A DNA stretch of 64,000 nucleotides. Source: ASV31 sp965229765 (GTDB lineage: Bacteria > Pseudomonadota > Alphaproteobacteria > Rhodobacterales > Rhodobacteraceae). Below are positions 9,002 through 16,812 of the stretch, piece after piece (position 1 is the stretch's first letter; the number at the start of each line of letters is the position of its first letter). Location of the stretch: positions 868,001 to 932,000 of the forward strand of contig CBDDJT010000002.1 in assembly GCA_965229765.1 (NCBI GenBank), given 5' to 3'. The notes beneath the pieces were generated by a model that saw only the letters and a program-made list of their open reading frames with translations, did no database searches and was not told where the DNA came from. The position numbers and the translations under genes are program-made.

Positions 9002-9634
9002 ATGAAACCGACCGATCCCACGGACTTTCTGACCGTTCACCACGCGCCGCGCGACATTCATGACCGCATCGCGTTCCGCACCGTGAAGGTCATGCGCTTT
9101 TTCGCGGACCGGTTCTTTGCGGGGCGCTACGGGCACAGGGCGGTGGTGCTGGAAACCGTGGCGGCCGTGCCCGGCATGGTGGGCGGGCTGTTGCAGCACC
9201 TGAAGGCGCTGCGCCACATCCGCGACGATCAGGGCTGGATCAAGGAGTTGATCGACGAGGCCGACAACGAGCGGATGCACCTGATGACCTTCATCCACAT
9301 CGCGGACCCGACGCGGCTGGAGCGCCTTGTCATCATGATCGCGCAGGCGATCTTCTACAACTTCTACTTCTTCCTCTACCTGCTGGCGCCGCGCACCGCG
9401 CACCGGCTGGTGGGCTACCTGGAGGAAGAGGCGGTGGTCAGCTACACCCACTATCTGGCCGAGATCGACGCGGGCCGGATCGAGAACGTGGCCGCCCCGC
9501 AGATCGCCATCGACTACTGGTCGCTGGCGCCGGACGCGCGGCTGCGGGACGTGGTTCTGGTCATCCGTGCCGACGAGGCAGGGCACCGAGACAAGAACCA
9601 CGCCTTTGCCGACGAGATCGCCGGGCGGGACTAG
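9002..9634 (+). CDS. Alternative oxidase (cyanide-insensitive ubiquinol oxidase)
   Basis: Membrane-associated di-iron quinol oxidase that reduces oxygen to water without proton pumping, a bypass of the cytochrome chain. The 210-residue protein keeps all expected iron ligands in four-helix order: Glu51 in LETVA, Glu90 and His93 in NERMH, Glu142 in LEEEA, Glu192 and His195 in DEAGH. A hydrophobic stretch (about 109-130) suits interfacial membrane binding. It is shorter than plant enzymes because it lacks a transit peptide. It is a single gene, convergent with the enoyl-CoA hydratase, and the two stop codons share CTAG at 9631-9634. The neighbouring ccm genes serve the cytochrome route it would bypass. 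Confidence 0.93.
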   Translation: MKPTDPTDFLTVHHAPRDIHDRIAFRTVKVMRFFADRFFAGRYGHRAVVLETVAAVPGMVGGLLQHLKALRHIRDDQGWIKELIDEADNERMHLMTFIHIADPTRLERLVIMIAQAIFYNFYFFLYLLAPRTAHRLVGYLEEEAVVSYTHYLAEIDAGRIENVAAPQIAIDYWSLAPDARLRDVVLVIRADEAGHRDKNHAFADEIAGRD

Positions 9635-10407
9635 CGGCCTTCGTACTGCGGCGCGCGCTTTTCCATGAAGGCCAGCACGCCCTCGCGGAAATCACGTGTC
9701 TTGCCGCAACCGCCCTGCAAACGCGCCTCAAGCGTCAGTTGTTCGTCCAGCGTGTTGGACCACGACTTCCGCATGGCTTGCTTCAGGCTGGTGTAGGCAT
9801 GGGTCGGGCCCTTGGCCAGCTTGGCGGCCCGGGCCCGCCAGTGTGTGGCGAAGGCATCGTCTTCGACCGCCTCCCAGATCATGCCCCAGTCGGCGGCGGT
9901 GCGGGCGGGCACGGGTTCTGCGAAAAGCGCCGCGCCCATGGCGCGCGCGGCCCCGATCTGGCGCGGCAGCCAATAGGTGCCGCCCGCGTCGGGGATCAGG
10001 CCGATGCGCGCGAAGGCTTGAAGAAAGACAGCGCTCTCGGTGGCTATGACCACGTCATGGGCCAGCGCAAGGTTGGCCCCTGCCCCGGCCGCGGCACCGT
10101 TGACGGCGGCGATTGTCGGAATGGTGCAATCGAAGATCGCCCGCAGCATCGGTTCGTATTCGTCGCGCAGGGTGCGTTCAAGGTCGATGGAATCGGCATT
10201 GGCGCGGTCGCCAAGATCCTGCCCCGAGCAAAACGCCTTGCCCTCGCCCGTCATGACAAGGACCCGCGCGTCACGCTCTGCCGTCTTCACAGCGTCGAGG
10301 ATCTCGGCGCGCATCTGGGTGTTGAGCGCATTCATCTTGTCCGGGCGGTTCAGCGTCAGCACCGCAAGCCCGTCCTCGATGGTCAGGCGGATCGTGTCAT
10401 AGTTCAT
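9631..10407 (-). CDS. Enoyl-CoA hydratase/isomerase, PaaG-like
   Basis: Crotonase-fold enzyme of 258 residues. The CoA-binding oxyanion segments are visible: GKAFCSGQDLGDR near residue 56 and AAVNGAAAGAGANLALAHD near 100, followed by FARIGLIPDAGGTYWLPR, a stretch typical of PaaG-like ring-epoxide isomerases and related hydratases. The exact substrate (phenylacetyl-CoA epoxide or a fatty enoyl-CoA) is not fixed by sequence, and no other paa genes are in the window. The start ATG lies inside the last codons of ccmH (11-base overlap), so it is probably co-transcribed with the ccm operon. Confidence 0.85.
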   Translation of the reverse strand: MNYDTIRLTIEDGLAVLTLNRPDKMNALNTQMRAEILDAVKTAERDARVLVMTGEGKAFCSGQDLGDRANADSIDLERTLRDEYEPMLRAIFDCTIPTIAAVNGAAAGAGANLALAHDVVIATESAVFLQAFARIGLIPDAGGTYWLPRQIGAARAMGAALFAEPVPARTAADWGMIWEAVEDDAFATHWRARAAKLAKGPTHAYTSLKQAMRKSWSNTLDEQLTLEARLQGGCGKTRDFREGVLAFMEKRAPQYEGR

Positions 10408-10930
10408 GGGGCGTCTCCCTTTTCGTTGCCGCGAGCATAGTCATGGACGCGGCGGCGAAAAGTGCAACCGCGCGACAGTCGCCGATTATCGCCTTGAGCC
10501 GGGCTTCTTCTTCGGGGCTGAGACCTGTGGGACCGGATGGTTCCGGCGCGCGGCCCCTGCTGCGGATATAGAACCCGCCGATCAAAAGCGCGATCACCAG
10601 CAGGATGGGGCCGGCATACCACAACAGCAGGTTCGCGCCGCCGCTCGTGGGCTTGAGAAGCACGTATTCGCCGTAGCGATCGACGACGAAGTCCACCACT
10701 TCGTCATTGCTGTCGCCCTCGACGATCCGCTCGCGGACTAGAAGCCGAAGGTCGCGGGCAAGGTCGGCGTTGGATTCGTCGATGGATTCGTTGCGGCAGA
10801 CAAGGCAACGCAGACCTTCGCTGATCTCTCTGGCGCGAGCTTCAAGCGCGGGATCCTCCAGCACCTCGTCCGGCTGTACCGCCCATGCGGGTCCGGCAAG
10901 CAGACACAGGATCAGAAGAATGCGTCTCAT
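10397..10930 (-). CDS. ccmH: Cytochrome c-type biogenesis protein CcmH
   Basis: Periplasmic, membrane-anchored thiol-reductant of apocytochrome c, acting with CcmF in haem attachment. The 177 residues start with a signal peptide (RRILLILCLLAGPAWA). The redox motif LRCLVC has Cys42 and Cys45, then RNESI and a single transmembrane helix around 105-125. The start at 10930 overlaps the ccmF stop (ATGA), which fixes it over a longer frame reaching 11086. The C-terminal tail after the helix is cytoplasmic and not conserved. Confidence 0.93.
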   Translation of the reverse strand: MRRILLILCLLAGPAWAVQPDEVLEDPALEARAREISEGLRCLVCRNESIDESNADLARDLRLLVRERIVEGDSNDEVVDFVVDRYGEYVLLKPTSGGANLLLWYAGPILLVIALLIGGFYIRSRGRAPEPSGPTGLSPEEEARLKAIIGDCRAVALFAAASMTMLAATKRETPHEL

Positions 10931-12903
10931 TCCGCCGGCACCGCGCCCGTTCCGGGCGCCTTGCGTGCACCCGCGGCAACGCGGTAGCGCCGGTCCGACA
11001 GGCTTAGGAACCCGCCCAGTGCCATGATGATGCTGCCGCCCCAGATCCAGTTGGCAAAGGGCTTGATGTAGGTGCGCACGGCCCATCCGCCGTTGTCCTG
11101 CGGATCACCGATCACAAGGTACACGTCACGCAGGAAGCCATTGTCGATCCCCGCTTCCGTCGTGGGCATCTGGGCCACGGGATACATGCGCTTTTCGGGA
11201 TACAGGACCGCCACCTCCTGCGCACCGCGGAACACCGACAGTTCTGCCATGGTGGAGACGTAGTTGGGGCCCTGAACGCGGCGCACGTCGTTGAGAGCGA
11301 TGGTAAAGGCGCCCACCTCGAAGGTCTGGCCGATCTGTGCGACGCGGATATCCTCACGCTCCCACGCCAGCAGACCGGCAATGGCGAAGATGGTGATACC
11401 GAACCCCATGTGCGCCACGGTCTTTCCCCAGTCGGCGCGTGGCAGGCGCGTCAGGCGACCCAGCTTTTGCGGAACGGCGCCGCGCCCGGCGCGCTGCCAG
11501 AGATCCACCGCCGCGCCCGCCACCAGCCAGGTGCCAAGGAACACGCCGACTGGGCCCAACGCGCTGCGCCCGGTCTGCATTGCCCAGACCAGCGCCCCGG
11601 CCGCAACAGCCAGCGCCAGCACCGCCCAGAGCGGGCGAATCGTCCGTCCGATCCGCGCCCGTTTCCACGGCAGCATCGCACCGATGGGAAGGATGAGCGC
11701 CAGCGCCACCATGAATGGCGTAAAGGCCGCGTCAAAGAACGGCGGTCCGACCGACAGTTTGCGGTCAAAGAACATCTCTGCGATCAGCGGCCAGATGGTG
11801 CCGATGAAGACGACGAAGGTGGCCACCGCCAGAAGGATGTTGTTGAGCACCAGCGCGCTTTCACGGCTGACGGTTGCGAAGACGCCCTTGGCCTCCATGG
11901 CGCTGGCGCGGAAGGTGAAAAGCGTCAGCGCCCCTCCCATGAAGAAGCCGAGGATCATCAGGATGAACACCCCGCGCTCGGGATCGTTGGCAAAGGCATG
12001 CACGCTGGTCAGCACGCCCGAGCGCACGATGAACGTCCCGATGAGAGAGAAGCCGAAGGCGAGGATCGCCAGAAGGATCGTCCAGCTCTTCAGCGCCTCG
12101 CGCTTTTCGACCACGATGGCGGAGTGCAGAAGCGCGGCGGCGATCAGCCACGGCATGAAGCTGGCGTTTTCCACCGGATCCCAGAACCAGAAGCCGCCCC
12201 AGCCCAGTTCGTAATAGGCCCACCAGGACCCCAGCGCGATTCCGATCGTCAGGAACAGCCAGGCCGCCAGGGTCCAGGGCCGCACCCAGCGGCCCCAGGC
12301 GGCGTCAACGCGCCCCTCGATCAAGGCGGCGACGGCAAAGGAGAAGGCCATCGAGAGACCGACGTAACCCAGGTAGAGGAACGGCGGATGAAAGGCGAGA
12401 CCCGGATCCTGCAGAAGCGGGTTCAGATCCTGCCCGTTCATCGGGGGTTGGGCCAGCCGTGTGAACGGGTTCGAGGTGAATATGATGAATGCGAAGAAGG
12501 CCACCGCGACCGACGACTGCACCGCCAGAACCCGGGCGCGCAGGGTCTCTGGCAGGTTTTGCCCGAACCACGCCGCGCAGGCCCCGAAGAGGGTCAGGAT
12601 AAGCACCCAGAGCAGCATCGAGCCCTCATGGTTGCCCCAGACGCCGGTGACCTTGTAGATCATCGGCTTGTCGGTGTGAGAGTTCAGCACCACGAGCCGC
12701 AGAGAGAAGTCGGAGACCACGAAGGCATAGGTCAGCGCGGCGAAGGAAAACGCCGTAAGCAGGAATTGCGTCGTGGCCGCCGGCTCGGCCATCGCCATCC
12801 ATCCACGCCAGCCCTTGTGGGCACCGATGAGGGGGACGATGGACTGAACCACCGCCACCAGGAACGCCAGCAAGAGGGCGAAATGTCCGAGCTCTACGAT
12901 CAT
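10927..12903 (-). CDS. ccmF: Haem lyase CcmF
   Basis: Large polytopic inner-membrane protein (658 residues) that transfers haem from holo-CcmE to apocytochrome c. The tryptophan-rich haem-handling motif appears as WGGFWFWDPVEN near residue 230, preceded by HPPFLYLGYVG near 170 and VTGVWGNHEGSMLLW near 85, all hallmarks of CcmF/NrfE proteins. Some 14-15 hydrophobic segments are evident. The start at 12903 gives the standard MIVELGHFALLLA N-terminus; an extended frame to 12954 is unlikely. ccmE lies upstream, separated by three lysis-type genes. Gene order on this strand is argC-ccmE-lysis genes-ccmF-ccmH. Confidence 0.95.
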   Translation of the reverse strand: MIVELGHFALLLAFLVAVVQSIVPLIGAHKGWRGWMAMAEPAATTQFLLTAFSFAALTYAFVVSDFSLRLVVLNSHTDKPMIYKVTGVWGNHEGSMLLWVLILTLFGACAAWFGQNLPETLRARVLAVQSSVAVAFFAFIIFTSNPFTRLAQPPMNGQDLNPLLQDPGLAFHPPFLYLGYVGLSMAFSFAVAALIEGRVDAAWGRWVRPWTLAAWLFLTIGIALGSWWAYYELGWGGFWFWDPVENASFMPWLIAAALLHSAIVVEKREALKSWTILLAILAFGFSLIGTFIVRSGVLTSVHAFANDPERGVFILMILGFFMGGALTLFTFRASAMEAKGVFATVSRESALVLNNILLAVATFVVFIGTIWPLIAEMFFDRKLSVGPPFFDAAFTPFMVALALILPIGAMLPWKRARIGRTIRPLWAVLALAVAAGALVWAMQTGRSALGPVGVFLGTWLVAGAAVDLWQRAGRGAVPQKLGRLTRLPRADWGKTVAHMGFGITIFAIAGLLAWEREDIRVAQIGQTFEVGAFTIALNDVRRVQGPNYVSTMAELSVFRGAQEVAVLYPEKRMYPVAQMPTTEAGIDNGFLRDVYLVIGDPQDNGGWAVRTYIKPFANWIWGGSIIMALGGFLSLSDRRYRVAAGARKAPGTGAVPAE

Positions 12904-12997
12904 GTGCGAATGATAGTCGGTCGTGAGAGAAACGCCAATCGCCTGCGCGCCCATGTCGCGCGGAATTGAGCGATGCGCCGGCCCGCGCGCGCGAACG

Positions 12998-13204
12998 TCA
13001 GCCGATCAGAAGGCCACCCTTCAGCACCAGGCTGACCGCCCCCATCAGAAGCGCGCCCACGACAAGGCGCACCAGCCATTTGAGCGTGTCCTCGATCGCG
13101 CCGAGGCGCTTTTCCACATTGGTGCGGTGGACCTCTTCGACGGCGCTTTGCAGTTCCAGGCTTTGAAGGCGGCGTTCGATCTGGCGGCGCCATTCCTCTG
13201 TCAT
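12998..13204 (-). CDS. Small coiled-coil/transmembrane protein, XhlA-like
   Basis: A 68-residue protein with an N-terminal heptad-type helix (about residues 1-44, repeated Glu/Arg/Leu) and one C-terminal hydrophobic helix (about 45-66). This is the layout of XhlA-type holin-associated proteins from phage lysis modules. The ATG overlaps the stop of the holin gene (ATGA), so the two are coupled. Similarity is by architecture and general pattern only; a small unrelated membrane protein is possible. Confidence 0.6.
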   Translation of the reverse strand: MTEEWRRQIERRLQSLELQSAVEEVHRTNVEKRLGAIEDTLKWLVRLVVGALLMGAVSLVLKGGLLIG

Positions 13205-13776
13205 GCGCGTCTCCAGTCATCCAGGGCCGGATTGGGACCGGCAGATGCGCCGGATGTGCCTGCTTCGGGTGTGCTTTGGGGCGCCACGGCGTCGGCCGGG
13301 TGGGGCGGCTCGCCCAGCGATTGCAAAGTGGCGATATTGGCCTGCACCATCGGGGCACGGGCCAGCGTTTCCGCGATCGAGCGCTGAAACTCTTGCCCCT
13401 TGGCCTGATGACGGGCACCGAAATAGAAACTGACGACCGCACCAAGAAGCCACCACAGCGGTTCTGGCACCAAAGCGATCCCTTGCATCCGCGTGGCGAA
13501 CCACACGGGATCAATCATCGCCGAAAGGAACAGCGCCAGCGTGCCCAGCGCCATGGCCGGGCGCGGAACCCGGTTGATTCCGTCGATCACGGCGTCAAAG
13601 CCGGACTTTCGCGGCGCGGCGAATTCGGCCGCGTACTGGTCAAGGACGGCGGTGCGCGACTCGGCCTCGCGCTGGCCGGCCGCCTCTGCGTTCTCGCGGA
13701 AGATGCCCACGGTTTCGGCCACCACGTTGCGGCCACCTCCGAACAGCAGCGAAACGACCCCGTCGATCAGCCCCAT
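13201..13776 (-). CDS. Holin of the 3-TM gene-transfer-agent type
   Basis: A 191-residue membrane protein. It opens with MGLIDGVVSLLFGGGRN. Hydrophobic helices cover about residues 75-90 (ALGTLALFLSAMIDPVWF) and 103-120 (LWWLLGAVVSFYFGARHQAKG), and the C-terminus is Pro/Ala-rich. This matches my recollection of the Pfam 3-TM holin family named for gene-transfer-agent release. Holins permeabilise the inner membrane so that an endolysin reaches the wall. It overlaps the upstream endolysin by 10 bases and the downstream small gene by 4, forming a compact three-gene cassette inside the ccm operon. Confidence 0.75.
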   Translation of the reverse strand: MGLIDGVVSLLFGGGRNVVAETVGIFRENAEAAGQREAESRTAVLDQYAAEFAAPRKSGFDAVIDGINRVPRPAMALGTLALFLSAMIDPVWFATRMQGIALVPEPLWWLLGAVVSFYFGARHQAKGQEFQRSIAETLARAPMVQANIATLQSLGEPPHPADAVAPQSTPEAGTSGASAGPNPALDDWRRA

Positions 13777-14378
13777 GACGCGGTCCTCCGGCGATGCTCG
13801 TCTTCCGTCAGGTGATAGCGCGGGCTGATGAATTCCTCTGCCCGCCGGATCCAGCCGCCCTTGCCGCCGTCGCGGCGGCGGGCGTACTTGCGGCTGGCGG
13901 GCCGCCCGTCGGCAATGGCGTAGTAGTAGTTGCGCCGTGCGATGCCATAGGCATCGGTCAGGTGGTTGGGCGCGCTGGCCTGGGCAAGGTGCGCGGCCTC
14001 GGCGGTGCGCGGCCCGATGGCGCCATCGACCGCGATGCGGTGGCCCATGTCGTTCAGCAGGCGTTGCAGGATCTTCACGGCGTTCGCGCCGGCATTGACC
14101 TGCATGTCGAAGACCGTGGCATGAAGCGCCTCTGGCAACTGCGCGATGCCGGGGCGTTCGAAATAGTGTTCCAGGAAGATGCCCCGCGCCTGCGCGCGGG
14201 TCAGGCGGCGCACATCCTCGGCGTCGGTGTCGCCATCCCCGTCCAGATCCACGCCTAGCCCGCGCAGCGTGCCCAGCGTGACGCCGTATTTCGTGGCCCC
14301 GCCCGGATCGTCGGGATCGTCGACGTAGCCGCCCTCTCGGGCGATGATCTCGTCTGCGATGGTCTCTACCGAAGTCAT
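13767..14378 (-). CDS. Glycoside hydrolase family 108 endolysin (muramidase)
   Basis: A 203-residue peptidoglycan hydrolase. The N-terminus carries the GH108 signature IIAREGGYVDDPDDPGGATKYGVT, broken here for length, with catalytic Glu15 in EGGY. The C-terminal half resembles the peptidoglycan-binding domain that follows in this family (AVDGAIGPRTAEA). Unusually, residues 44-55 (DLDGDGDTDAED) match an EF-hand calcium loop between the catalytic motif and helix. No signal peptide is visible, so export would need the holin. I chose ATG 14378 (poly-G Shine-Dalgarno 8 bases upstream) over a TTG at 14426. Known relatives include the Rhodobacter GTA endolysin encoded apart from the GTA structural cluster. 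Confidence 0.82.
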   Translation of the reverse strand: MTSVETIADEIIAREGGYVDDPDDPGGATKYGVTLGTLRGLGVDLDGDGDTDAEDVRRLTRAQARGIFLEHYFERPGIAQLPEALHATVFDMQVNAGANAVKILQRLLNDMGHRIAVDGAIGPRTAEAAHLAQASAPNHLTDAYGIARRNYYYAIADGRPASRKYARRRDGGKGGWIRRAEEFISPRYHLTEDEHRRRTASWG

Positions 14379-14446
14379 GAGCGATGCCCCCCGTGCCGTG
14401 ATCGGACGGGGCGCAAGCTGGGACAAAGCGGTAAAGAAAGCCGGAC

Positions 14447-14902
14447 CTAGCCGTTCGGTGGGCTCCCCGGCTCCTGGTAGACGCCCTGCTCTTTCAACGC
14501 GTCGATGACTTCCTTGGGCATGTAGGTCTCATCGTGGCGAGCCAGGATTTCCGTGGCCTGGAACACGCCGTCGATCAGGCTGCCGGTGCCGACCATGCCC
14601 TCGCCCTCGCCGAAGAGGTCGGGCAGGACGCCGGTATAGCTGACGGGAACCGAGGCGCCGCCATCGGTGACGCTGAAGGTCACGGTCTCGCCCTGGCCGC
14701 GCACCAGCGTGCCCTCTTCGACCAGACCTCCGATGCGGAAGACCTCGGTCGGGGACGGCGGTTCCGCGACGATCTGGCTGGGCGCGCGGAAAAAGTTGAT
14801 GCCATCGCGCATGGCATAGCCGACCAGCGCCGTCGACAGCCCCAGCGCCACGAAGGCCGCCACGATGATCTGGACGCGCCGTTGTTTCTTCAGGCCTTTC
14901 AT
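14447..14902 (-). CDS. ccmE: Haem chaperone CcmE
   Basis: Periplasmic haem chaperone tethered to the inner membrane; it binds haem covalently and hands it to CcmF. The 151-residue protein has an N-terminal anchor (about 10-30), an OB-fold body with FRIGGLVEEGT and the haem-binding motif around His123 and Tyr127 (RHDETYMP). It lies 10 bases after argC. The lysis cassette follows 68 bases downstream and separates it from its partner ccmF. Confidence 0.95.
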   Translation of the reverse strand: MKGLKKQRRVQIIVAAFVALGLSTALVGYAMRDGINFFRAPSQIVAEPPSPTEVFRIGGLVEEGTLVRGQGETVTFSVTDGGASVPVSYTGVLPDLFGEGEGMVGTGSLIDGVFQATEILARHDETYMPKEVIDALKEQGVYQEPGSPPNG

Positions 14903-14912
14903 CAGCGACTCC

Positions 14913-15941
14913 TTACGGGAACAGGGGGGCCATGGTCAGACCTGCGGTCTCTTCGACCCCCAGCATCAGGTTGGCGTTCTGCAGGGCCTGCCCGGACGAC
15001 CCCTTGGTCAGGTTGTCGAGCACGGCCACGACGATGGCGCGGCCTTCAATCCGGTCGCCGGTCACGCCGATATGCACGTGGTTGGAGCCCCGTACATGGT
15101 GGGTGGACGGCGTCTGCCCGAACGGAAGCACAGTCAGGAAAGGCTCTGCCGCATAGGCCGTGGCAAGAGTGTCGTGCACGGCGGCAGCATCGCCCCGCAC
15201 GTAGACGGTGGCGAGGATGCCGCGGTTGGCGGGGATCAGGTGCGGGGTGAACTGCACACGCACCTGCCGTCCCGCGATGGCAGAGAATTCCTGGTCAAAC
15301 TCTCCCAGGTGACGGTGGGTGCCGCCCACGGCATAGGCGTTGTAGCCCTCGGACAGCTCCGCGTGCAGCAGGTTCTCCTTGAGAGACCGGCCCGCGCCGC
15401 TGACTGCGGCCTTCAGGTCGATGATGATCTCGTCGAGATCGATCACGCCCGCCGCGATCAGCGGACGCAGCGCGTACTGGCCCGTCGCGGCGTTGCAGCC
15501 GGTGCCGGCCACCAGCCGCGCGCTGCGGATCTGGTCGCGGTAGAATTCCGTCAGGCCATAGACGGCCTCGGCCTGAAGGTCGGGGGCGTCATGCGGCTTG
15601 CCGTACCATTTCTGGTATTCCGCCGGATCGCGCAGCCGGAAGTCGGCCGACAGGTCCACCACGCGCACGCCCGCGGGCAGGTCACGGATGACCGCCTGGC
15701 TGGTCGCGTGCGGCAGGGCGCAGAACACCAGATCGACGCCTTCGAAATCGATGTCCTCGATCCGGCAGAGCCTGGGCAGGTCCAGGTGGCGCAGATGGGG
15801 AAAGACCTCTGCCATGGTCAGGCCCGCCTTGCGGTCGGCCGACATTGCCACGATGCGCATGGTCGGATGGTCCGCGATCAGGCGGACGAGTTCGGCGCCG
15901 GTATAGCCGCTGGCGCCAAGAATGGCGACGGAGTGGTGCAT
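14913..15941 (-). CDS. argC: N-acetyl-gamma-glutamyl-phosphate reductase ArgC
   Basis: Arginine biosynthesis enzyme that reduces N-acetylglutamyl phosphate to the semialdehyde with NADPH. The 342 residues begin with the Rossmann motif ILGASGYTGAELVRL. The catalytic Cys lies in VAGTGCNAATGQYAL near residue 150, and a conserved PHLIPANRG lies near 245. This is the long (type 1) form. It heads the reverse-strand run that contains the ccm and lysis genes. The 58-base gap to murI shows no obvious terminator. Confidence 0.95.
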   Translation of the reverse strand: MHHSVAILGASGYTGAELVRLIADHPTMRIVAMSADRKAGLTMAEVFPHLRHLDLPRLCRIEDIDFEGVDLVFCALPHATSQAVIRDLPAGVRVVDLSADFRLRDPAEYQKWYGKPHDAPDLQAEAVYGLTEFYRDQIRSARLVAGTGCNAATGQYALRPLIAAGVIDLDEIIIDLKAAVSGAGRSLKENLLHAELSEGYNAYAVGGTHRHLGEFDQEFSAIAGRQVRVQFTPHLIPANRGILATVYVRGDAAAVHDTLATAYAAEPFLTVLPFGQTPSTHHVRGSNHVHIGVTGDRIEGRAIVVAVLDNLTKGSSGQALQNANLMLGVEETAGLTMAPLFP

Positions 15942-15999
15942 GACGGATGCATCCCTTTGAATTGGTCAATGATGTAGGGGCAAAGCGGGCGTGCCGCAA

Positions 16000-16812
16000 T
16001 CAGGCGGATCGAAACTCGATCTTTCGTCGCAGGAAGCGGGTGGCCTGATCGGACACCTTGCGCGGGTCGCCCGTGGTCAGGAACGCCCGTTCGGTCCCCG
16101 GGCCCACCATGTGCGGGTGGCGCGCAAGGTAGTCGGCCAGACTTGCCGCCACCAGATTCGGCTGACTGAACACCTTGACACCCGGGCCAAGCGCATCTGC
16201 GAAGATATCGGCCATCAGCGGATAATGCGTGCACCCCAGCACAGCGGCCTCCGGGTCGGGCATCTTGCGTTTGAGCGCGTCCACATGGCTGCGCACCAGC
16301 GCCTCGGCGAGGATCATGTCGCCTTCCTCGATCGCATCGACCACGCCGCCGCAACTTTGCGCCTCGACATCCACGCCGATGGCGCGGAACGCCAGCTCGC
16401 GCTGGAAGGCGCGGCTCGACACCGTGGCGGGCGTGGCGAATAGCGCAACGTGCTTCACCTCGACCTCGCGCGGGGGGCTGTTGTCGCCCCATTGCCGTTC
16501 GGTCAGCGCCTCGATCAGCGGAACGAACACACCCAGCACGCGCTTGCCCTCGGGCACCCAGCTTTCCTGCATACGGCGCAGCGCCGCGGCGCTGGCCGTG
16601 TTGCAGGCCAGGATCACAAGGTCGCAGCCCGCATCGAACAGCCGCTGCACCCCCGCCGTGGTCAGGCGGTAGATGTCGTCGGCATCGCGCACGCCATAGG
16701 GCGCGTGCGCGTTGTCGCCGTAATACGCGAAAGGCACGTCGGGAAGCTGCCGCGCCACAGCATCCAGCACGGTCAGCCCGCCCAAGCCCGAATCGAAAAT
16801 GCCAACCGCCAT
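16000..16812 (-). CDS. murI: Glutamate racemase MurI
   Basis: Makes D-glutamate for peptidoglycan. The 270-residue protein has FDSGLGGLTVL (residues about 5-15), the first catalytic Cys in ILACNTASA and the second in LGCTHYPLMA, all classical for cofactor-independent racemases. It follows the acyltransferase gene with no spacer: the acyltransferase stop occupies 16813-16815 and the murI ATG is at 16810-16812, so translation is likely coupled. Confidence 0.95.
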   Translation of the reverse strand: MAVGIFDSGLGGLTVLDAVARQLPDVPFAYYGDNAHAPYGVRDADDIYRLTTAGVQRLFDAGCDLVILACNTASAAALRRMQESWVPEGKRVLGVFVPLIEALTERQWGDNSPPREVEVKHVALFATPATVSSRAFQRELAFRAIGVDVEAQSCGGVVDAIEEGDMILAEALVRSHVDALKRKMPDPEAAVLGCTHYPLMADIFADALGPGVKVFSQPNLVAASLADYLARHPHMVGPGTERAFLTTGDPRKVSDQATRFLRRKIEFRSA

